Assembly (NCBI GenBank): GCA_016302505.1
Contig: JAEDNL010000023.1
Coordinates: 1 to 19,974, forward strand
Source: Bacilli bacterium
GTDB lineage: Bacteria > Bacillota_I > Bacilli_A > RF39 > UBA660
Length of the DNA: 19,974 nucleotides
Direction of reading: 5' to 3'
Position numbers and translations under genes: made by a program. Shown here in pieces: positions 15,615 to 19,974 of this stretch. The notes beneath the pieces are model-generated. The model did not search any database. It saw only the letters and a list, made by a program, of their open reading frames with translations, and was not told where the DNA came from. Every line of letters begins with the position of its first letter. Position 1 is the first letter of the stretch.

Positions 15615-17327
15615 CTAACTTTCCATTTTGCTAAGTAATTTCTTATGTATTCCAGGTTCAACTATATTAAGCGTATTTAAAACTATTTCTAATGATTCAT
15701 TGTAACTTCCCTTGTTAAATGCTTTAGTAGCTTTATTTAAACCTGACTCAACTTCAAAATTGCTTGATCTATATCTATTACCATAAACAATAGCCATTTC
15801 AGCCATAGCTGCTGTTTTTGTAGTAGTAACTGCTGTTTTAAATAATTTAAGTGCTAAATCACCTGCAGTTTCAACCCTAAGATTTAATGTTTTGATTGAA
15901 ATAGGCTTTTTATCTAATTCCTTATTGATTTCTTTAACTGCATCATAAGCTTCTTTCATCTCAATATAAAATTGTTCTGGTATTTTAGGTAAATCATAAT
16001 CTTTTATTTTATATTTAGAATTATTTATAATACCTTTAATTTCAAACAATTGATCTCTAGCTCTTGCTTCATCTTCTTTAAGGCTTCCTAAATTTTTAAG
16101 TGTAGACTCTATCTTGTCTTCTACTTTTGATAATGAAACAGCAACAAGTTCACAATCATTACTCAATTTAGAATAAGGCATTATTTTACACAAACTTCTA
16201 TCATTTACAAGTTTAAAACTATCTTTAACTGCTATTAAATCTTTATTGATTTCATCTATTATTTTAATATCATCATCACTTAAATCATATGTATCTTTTA
16301 AATTAGTAATTTCTGCATAAAGATTTTTAACTATACTAGTAACTTTAGATAATCTCTCAGAAATATTAATAAGACCACGCTCATATTCCTTTTTACCTCT
16401 TTTTTCAGCATCAAAATCACTATATATAGATTCATAATAATCAAGTAATGTTTTCAAATCAAATATAGAATCTTGCAAATTTAATACCTTAAGTTTATCC
16501 ATAATTTCATTAATTTTTTTATTAGTTTCTTCTATATTATAATCCAAATTTAAATATTCTAAATTATATCCCGCTCTTATAAGTTTAGAACTAATATTCT
16601 TAATATCATTCATTTTTTTAGGAAGTATCATATTTGACATAAGTATGATAGTTGGAGTCTCTTCTATAACAATACTAATATTATGAATCATATCATCAAG
16701 TGCTTTAACTATTTTGCCTAATTCTTCATATTCATGATTTTGTATGGCAACTTCAAATCCGCTAAATAATTTATCAATATTTTCAAATTGCAATTCTATC
16801 GGATTACATATATCACCATATTCATTTTTATTTTTATTGTATTTAAATACAACTTCTCTATATAAACTTTTTAATTTAGTAACAGCTTCTCTATTTCTCT
16901 CTTCACTTTCAGTTAGTTCTTTTATTTCATTTAATAATTTATATGATTTAGCTTTAACATGAAAAATATTCTTTTCAGCAAGTGAAAGAGCTTCTTTAGC
17001 TCCTTTCAAATCTTTATTAACACATAAATTTTCTACTTCAATCAAATTATCAGTTAATTTTGGCATATCTTTATTTTCTATGTTATCAAATCTTTTCTTC
17101 CAAGATTCAACTAATTCTTCAGTTTTTTTATTATTAACAAGTTTGTTAGCTTTTGATAATTCACTCATTAATTGAGAAGAAATAATTAAATTTTTTTCAG
17201 TTGTTAATTTATCTATTGAAGATAATATACTATTCTTCCTTTTATTTTTAATTATAATTGTAAGTACAAATAATAGTGCTGATAATAAAATAAAAGCACT
17301 AACAATTATTATAGTTATCTTGTTCAT
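15615..17327 (-). CDS. ezrA: Septation ring formation regulator EzrA
   Basis: 570-aa membrane-anchored spectrin-like protein that modulates FtsZ ring assembly in Firmicutes. An N-terminal membrane helix (about 3-27) with a short outside tail is followed by a charged segment and long coiled coils. NNKKTEELVESWKKRFDNI near residue 70-90 matches the EzrA N-terminal repeat, and the C-terminal YGNRYRSSNFEVESGLNKA followed by FNKGSYNESLEI and NIVEPG corresponds to the conserved 'QNR' region. Length is typical. GGAGG precedes the ATG. The nearest promoter-like element is a TAAAAT box at 17346-17351 with a poor -35. It is the first gene of ezrA-ftsK-deoD, so two septum proteins are made from one transcript. 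Confidence 0.92.
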   Translation of the reverse strand: MNKITIIIVSAFILLSALLFVLTIIIKNKRKNSILSSIDKLTTEKNLIISSQLMSELSKANKLVNNKKTEELVESWKKRFDNIENKDMPKLTDNLIEVENLCVNKDLKGAKEALSLAEKNIFHVKAKSYKLLNEIKELTESEERNREAVTKLKSLYREVVFKYNKNKNEYGDICNPIELQFENIDKLFSGFEVAIQNHEYEELGKIVKALDDMIHNISIVIEETPTIILMSNMILPKKMNDIKNISSKLIRAGYNLEYLNLDYNIEETNKKINEIMDKLKVLNLQDSIFDLKTLLDYYESIYSDFDAEKRGKKEYERGLINISERLSKVTSIVKNLYAEITNLKDTYDLSDDDIKIIDEINKDLIAVKDSFKLVNDRSLCKIMPYSKLSNDCELVAVSLSKVEDKIESTLKNLGSLKEDEARARDQLFEIKGIINNSKYKIKDYDLPKIPEQFYIEMKEAYDAVKEINKELDKKPISIKTLNLRVETAGDLALKLFKTAVTTTKTAAMAEMAIVYGNRYRSSNFEVESGLNKATKAFNKGSYNESLEIVLNTLNIVEPGIHKKLLSKMES

Positions 17328-17387
17328 ATACTATCCTCCTTATACATTTTATCATATTTATTATTTTTTTTATAGTATTTTACATAC

Positions 17388-17412
17388 AAAAACCAAGTTT
17401 TTTTACTTGGTT
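17388..17412 (-). terminator. Intrinsic terminator upstream of ezrA
   Basis: AACCAAGT (17391-17398), a T6 loop, and ACTTGGTT (17405-17412); on the minus strand a T5 run follows. It ends the unit of the 236-aa gene, whose stop codon (17411-17413) overlaps the stem. Confidence 0.78.
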
Positions 17413-18121
17413 ATTTTTTTCTTAAATTTGGTTTTTTAATAATTTCTTTAGTTTTATATCCCATAACATAATATTTCATATCACTACTAAATTCACTAAA
17501 TTCAACTTTGATATCTTCATCTAAATTATATTTACAATCTAGTTTTAATAAATCGAAAGCAGTCTCACAAAAACCATAATCAATATCACTAGTTAAATCA
17601 CTATTATCAGCTTTATATACTAAAATATTATTAGGATTAATAGAACGACATGCTTTTAATATTCCATTAGTAATTGGTTTTTCAATTGGATTAGGTACAT
17701 CAGGATATTCTACATCAGAATTTTTTTTCTTTAATTTAAGCATCTGTATAACTTGAGAAATCATATATTCAAGTTGTCTTCTCTTTCTAAAAGTCTCAAT
17801 CATATAAGAAACTGTATTAGAATTATACTCCTCACCTTTAGTTGTTTCATAATATAATTCTTTTTTAAAAAAATCAATTAGTTTTTTAAGACCAGTTTCA
17901 TTATATGCTGCTAGTTCACTAAAGTCAGCAACTATACCATTATTCATTAGGTATTCTATTTGTTCTTTATCAGTGATTTTATAGTATTTACTTAAATCTC
18001 TTTGATATCCTTTTTTGCTAATATCCATATACATATTAACAGGAAACTGTGTATCATCATAAATAAGGTGTTCTAAATCATATCCTTGTATATAGCATTC
18101 ATTATTACTAATTATTTTCAT
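17411..18121 (-). CDS. Protein of unknown function, 236 aa
   Basis: I do not recognise this family. The product is soluble-looking, acidic/lysine-rich and mixed helical, with no signal peptide or membrane helix. Segments that stand out are GYDLEHLIYDDTQFPVNMY near the N-terminus, a helical FRKRRQLEYMISQVIQMLKL (about 115-134), VEYPDVPNPIEKPI, and a conserved-looking SDIDYGFCETAFDLL. Start: GTG at 18131-18133 is possible, but GGAGG lies 5 nt before the in-frame ATG at 18119-18121, which is preferred. It is monocistronic, with its own consensus-like promoter upstream and a terminator downstream, so it is probably an independently controlled accessory gene between the GNAT gene and ezrA. Confidence 0.75.
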   Translation of the reverse strand: MKIISNNECYIQGYDLEHLIYDDTQFPVNMYMDISKKGYQRDLSKYYKITDKEQIEYLMNNGIVADFSELAAYNETGLKKLIDFFKKELYYETTKGEEYNSNTVSYMIETFRKRRQLEYMISQVIQMLKLKKKNSDVEYPDVPNPIEKPITNGILKACRSINPNNILVYKADNSDLTSDIDYGFCETAFDLLKLDCKYNLDEDIKVEFSEFSSDMKYYVMGYKTKEIIKKPNLRKK

Positions 18122-18150
18122 ACGTACCTCCACTAATTACTTATACTTTT

Positions 18151-18179
18151 ATTATATAGGAAATAACTGAAAATGACAA
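18151..18179 (-). promoter_or_regulatory. Promoter of the 236-aa gene
   Basis: TTGTCA (18174-18179), a 17-nt spacer and TATAAT (18151-18156) on the minus strand, about 30 nt before the ATG. Confidence 0.65.
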
Positions 18180-18194
18180 ACTTTTTTGAAAAAT

Positions 18195-18219
18195 AAAAAA
18201 ACTAGTTCATCAAAACTAG
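18195..18219 (-). terminator. Intrinsic terminator after the GNAT gene
   Basis: On the minus strand CTAGTT (18214-18219), a 6-nt loop and AACTAG (18202-18207) are followed by T7 and then more T. The stem is short (6 bp) but the T-run is long. Confidence 0.65.
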
Positions 18220-18222
18220 ATT

Positions 18223-18795
18223 CTATTTAATTTGCTCATATTTATTTTTAAGTATTATAATTAATTTCTTATATAATTGATGCTCTAAAGTTTCACCATT
18301 ATTTTTAGTCAATAATCCATTAAAACATAATTCTAAAGATCCATCATCATGTAGTCCTGGAACTATTTCTACTAATTCCCAATTATATTTATCAATTATT
18401 GGTTTAAACATTTCTAACTTATAATCAGCAAATGTTATAAGTGGCTTATCAGTTCCTAACCATTTTAATGATTCATCAACAATTTTTTTACCTATTCCTA
18501 AGCCTCTATATTTATCAGAAACATATAATGTACATATTTTTCTCTCTTCATTATTTCTTTTTAAACAAGCCATAGAAATTATTTCATTATCATTTTCAGG
18601 ATTTCTAACAAATAATATATTTCTTTCATTAGTATTTATAGTAGATGGTAATTGTTTATTGAAATACCATTCTCTGTATTTAGGATAATCTTCACAAATA
18701 AAATCTGTTATCATATATATTTTTGTAGCTAGTTTCATAGTTTCTTCTTCAGAAATAATTCCTACATAATTATTTAAACTCTCGATATTTATCAT
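18223..18795 (-). CDS. GNAT family N-acetyltransferase
   Basis: 190 aa. The acetyl-CoA binding motif A is visible as LYVSDKYRGLGIGKKIVDES, with RGLGIG at 97-102. A beta-strand before it (ACLKRN...ICTLYV) and a later WELVEIVPGLHDDGSLELCF fit a GNAT fold, with about 30 extra basic/helical residues at the C-terminus. The acceptor substrate cannot be predicted. The ATG at 18793-18795 has GAAGGG about 9-10 nt upstream. It has its own promoter (18825-18853) and terminator. It lies beside the AbiF-like/ncRNA region; no partner antitoxin of the DUF1778 kind is seen, so a toxin role is not supported. Confidence 0.85.
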   Translation of the reverse strand: MINIESLNNYVGIISEEETMKLATKIYMITDFICEDYPKYREWYFNKQLPSTINTNERNILFVRNPENDNEIISMACLKRNNEERKICTLYVSDKYRGLGIGKKIVDESLKWLGTDKPLITFADYKLEMFKPIIDKYNWELVEIVPGLHDDGSLELCFNGLLTKNNGETLEHQLYKKLIIILKNKYEQIK

Positions 18796-18824
18796 ATGCT
18801 TTTACCCTTCAAAAATTATTATTT

Positions 18825-18853
18825 ATAATACTACTTTAAATAAAACTTGTCAA
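18825..18853 (-). promoter_or_regulatory. Promoter of the GNAT gene
   Basis: TTGACA (18848-18853), a 17-nt spacer and TATTAT (18825-18830) on the minus strand, 29 nt upstream of the ATG. It lies below the ncRNA terminator, so the GNAT gene can be transcribed on its own. Confidence 0.7.
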
Positions 18854-18872
18854 TTTACAATATTATAGTCAC

Positions 18873-18899
18873 AAAAAAACTAACCAATTAAGGTTAGTT
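18873..18899 (-). terminator. Terminator of the candidate ncRNA
   Basis: On the minus strand AACTAACC (18892-18899), loop TTAATT and GGTTAGTT (18878-18885) form a perfect 8-bp stem followed by T residues (18873-18877). No T-run exists on the plus side, so it acts only on the minus strand. Confidence 0.82.
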
Positions 18900-18968
18900 G
18901 CATACAATTTGGTACGATGATATAGTATATCCGAAGCCTTAGGAATAGTTTATAAACTACTAATCACT
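18873..18968 (-). ncRNA. Candidate small structured RNA, ~95 nt
   Basis: A promoter at 18975-19002 and a strong terminator at 18873-18899 bound about 95 nt with no reading frame of note. The interior has a 14-nt palindrome (18946-18959, loop TATA), a GATAT/ATATC hairpin (18919-18931) and a CC..GG mini-stem (18931-18943). The segment near 18961-18967 can also pair with the 5' arm of the terminator, so an attenuator is possible. I match no known riboswitch, T-box, SRP, tmRNA or 6S consensus. It follows the AbiF-like HEPN gene on the same strand; AbiF relatives are reported to work with an RNA antitoxin. The strand assignment rests on the promoter and terminator. Confidence 0.5.
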
Positions 18969-18983
18969 AAATACATTGTACCA
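18910..18983. repeat. Imperfect inverted repeat enclosing the ncRNA core
   Basis: TTGGTACGATG-type and CATTGTACCA-type ends (18910-18919 with 18974-18983) pair over 10 positions; the single odd pair (18916/18977) is a G.U on the plus strand but a C/A mismatch on the minus strand. The right arm contains the predicted -10 box (18975-18980). It could be an RNA closing helix of a longer transcript or an operator-like dyad over the promoter. Confidence 0.55.
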
Positions 18984-19002
18984 TAGATATTATTTATTTC
19001 AA
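18975..19002 (-). promoter_or_regulatory. Promoter of the candidate ncRNA
   Basis: TTGAAA (18997-19002), a 16-nt spacer and TACAAT (18975-18980) on the minus strand, with TGG immediately before the -10 (extended -10 form). The start is expected near 18968. Confidence 0.55.
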
Positions 19003-19033
19003 CATTTTTTAATCAATTTTTATAAACAACACG

Positions 19034-19058
19034 AAAAAAAGGAACAGCGTTCCTTTTT
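19034..19058. terminator. Strong hairpin terminator after the AbiF-like gene
   Basis: AAAAAGGAAC (19036-19045), a 3-nt loop and GTTCCTTTTT (19049-19058), 10 bp. The minus strand ends in T7, favouring termination of the AbiF-like transcript; the plus strand has T5, so it may work both ways. Confidence 0.8.
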
Positions 19059-19061
19059 CTC

Positions 19062-19078
19062 CCTCTCAAAAAGAGAGG
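19062..19078. other. GC-rich hairpin in the 3' region of the AbiF-like gene
   Basis: CCTCTC (19062-19067), loop A5, GAGAGG (19073-19078). On the minus strand it precedes the terminator by a few bases, making a tandem-hairpin 3' end. It is GC-rich for this DNA and has no T-run of its own. Confidence 0.6.
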
Positions 19079-19153
19079 CATTTCATTACATATTCATAAT
19101 ATCATATTTTATGATCAATGTAAATATGTAACACTAATATTTTATGATTATTT

Positions 19154-19974
19154 TTATTTATTATTCACTAATTTGTCAAAATACTTTTTATCTATACCAG
19201 TATATTTTGTATATGCTCTATCAAATAAGAAATGTGTATATTTCATACAATCATTATTCTTAGTGTTTTCATTTAATAGAGATTTCATTTCATTTTGCAT
19301 ATCTCTAATTTGTTTGTTTAATGATATTAAATCTGATTTAATTCTTTTGTCATTATCATATTTTTCTTTAATATCATTTATGTTAAAACTAATATTACTA
19401 TAATTCTCTAGTTTAGATAGTATTGTTTCATATAATTCTATTTTATTAATTGATGCTTTGTCTGGTCTTAAAATAATATTATACTTTTTATATACATAAA
19501 CTAATTCTGTATACATATTAGTGTTCTTGTCCAAATGTGAAATAATTTTATAAATTATATATATAACCCAAGATAAATCAATATTTGCATTACCTGAAAA
19601 ACTATTGTATCTATCACTACCAAAGAATTCTGCAAAGTAAGACATATAATTTGTTGTTAATACATATTGTTCTTGTTGATTATGTGCTTTTGGTAAAATA
19701 TAATGAACATTATTTGATTTTGATGAATAGTATTCTTTAACATTAAAATTATATATAGGTTGATTATGTGCCAAACTATTTCTTAATAAACCAACAATAT
19801 TTAATATTTCACGAATAACATTTAATTTGTTCCAATACTTTTCTTTATCTTTATCAGTTATTATTTCATCTTTGTTTAATTTAATATTAGTAAAGCAATT
19901 AACACAATCTTTCAAAATGTTTTGTATATGAGTTTTATCTAAATTGATTATTAATTTTATAGTCTCTCCCAATG
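19154..19974 (-). CDS. Abi_2/AbiF-like HEPN protein, 5' end outside window
   Basis: The frame is open to the right edge (first full visible codon TTG at 19970-19972), so the N-terminus is missing; 273 codons, including the stop, are visible. LNIVGLLRNSLAHNQPIYNF near visible residues 56-75 carries RNSLAH (R64-H69), the Rx4H motif of HEPN ribonucleases, in the same local setting (REILN..LRN..AH....YN) as Abi_2 (AbiD/AbiF) proteins. A helical middle (SWVIYIIYKIISHLD) and a charged coiled-coil-like tail (about 195-240) follow. Abi_2 proteins act in abortive infection as RNA-targeting toxins (family knowledge). The gene is followed by two hairpins and a candidate ncRNA on the same strand. The assignment is from motif and pattern only; another HEPN family is possible. 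Confidence 0.6.
   Translation of the reverse strand, partial: LGETIKLIINLDKTHIQNILKDCVNCFTNIKLNKDEIITDKDKEKYWNKLNVIREILNIVGLLRNSLAHNQPIYNFNVKEYYSSKSNNVHYILPKAHNQQEQYVLTTNYMSYFAEFFGSDRYNSFSGNANIDLSWVIYIIYKIISHLDKNTNMYTELVYVYKKYNIILRPDKASINKIELYETILSKLENYSNISFNINDIKEKYDNDKRIKSDLISLNKQIRDMQNEMKSLLNENTKNNDCMKYTHFLFDRAYTKYTGIDKKYFDKLVNNK

Larger units (their letters stand above)
18796..19153 (-). other. Intergenic region between GNAT and AbiF-like genes
   Basis: 358 nt without a plausible gene. In minus-strand order it holds a hairpin (19062-19078), a strong terminator (19034-19058), a promoter (18975-19002), a candidate ncRNA ending in a terminator (18873-18968), and the GNAT promoter (18825-18853). 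Such dense RNA-level structure contrasts with the tightly packed rest of the window. Confidence 0.8.

Noticed and set aside
18223..18795. GNAT protein as a TacT-type tRNA-acetylating toxin.
   Set aside because: No adjacent antitoxin gene, and it is a single gene with its own promoter and terminator.
376..18861. A 12-nt sequence, GTCAATTTACAA, shared by the pilin promoter region (near 376) and the GNAT promoter region (near 18850), suggesting a common regulator.
   Set aside because: Many 12-nt matches are expected by chance in 20 kb of such AT-rich DNA, and the match includes the -35 box itself.
18905..18985. A tRNA ending in CCA on the minus strand (GTACCA).
   Set aside because: No 7-bp acceptor stem, no T-loop TTCRANY and no anticodon arm in the right places.
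18870..19085. A known riboswitch or T-box leader for the GNAT gene.
   Set aside because: No T-box, purine, preQ1, SAM, c-di-GMP, THF or ZTP consensus was found, and the GNAT gene has its own promoter below the terminator.
1..19974. CRISPR array, insertion sequence or prophage.
   Set aside because: No regularly spaced repeats, transposase, integrase or phage structural genes are visible.

Overview
The window is about 20 kb of very AT-rich chromosome using the standard bacterial code (TGA is a stop, at the end of mutS; Trp is TGG). The gene set (EzrA, SpoIIIE/FtsK, a fused SecDF, a ComN-like protein, RNase HIII, a long Rel protein, a YmfF/YmfH M16 pair) points to a Bacilli-type Firmicute with a small, compact, low-GC genome, perhaps of the uncultured RF39/Acholeplasma-like kind. 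That placement is inference. The use of TGA as a stop rules out code-4 Mycoplasma/Spiroplasma relatives.

Nearly everything is on the minus strand. Only rnhC (479-1417) is on the plus strand. At the left edge is the 5' part of a pilin-like (GFTLVELL) gene, divergent from rnhC. Its promoter carries a seven-G run between the -35 and -10 boxes. Reading the minus strand from right to left, the units are:
(a) an Abi_2/AbiF-like HEPN gene cut by the right edge (19154-19974), followed by tandem hairpins and a predicted ~95-nt ncRNA with its own promoter and terminator;
(b) a GNAT acetyltransferase (18223-18795);
(c) an unrecognised 236-aa protein (17411-18121);
(d) ezrA-ftsK-deoD, a division and chromosome-segregation operon ending in a purine nucleoside phosphorylase;
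(e) a ymfF/ymfH-like M16 peptidase pair, one apparently inactive and one active;
(f) comN-secDF-rel-dtd, which has the Bacillus order but lacks the recJ and apt genes usually found between secDF and rel;
(g) mutS followed by two small paralogous hypothetical genes, meeting rnhC at a shared bidirectional terminator.

Operons are tight: several junctions are TAATG or ATGA overlaps, and several terminators contain the stop codon of the gene they end. The most interesting points are the AbiF-like gene with an adjacent ncRNA (a possible RNA-antitoxin system of the type proposed to be ancestral to Cas13), the possible phase-variable pilin promoter, a Rel enzyme whose ppGpp hydrolase site looks disabled and which probably starts at a non-canonical ATT codon, and a mutS gene that appears to be transcribed as a leaderless mRNA.
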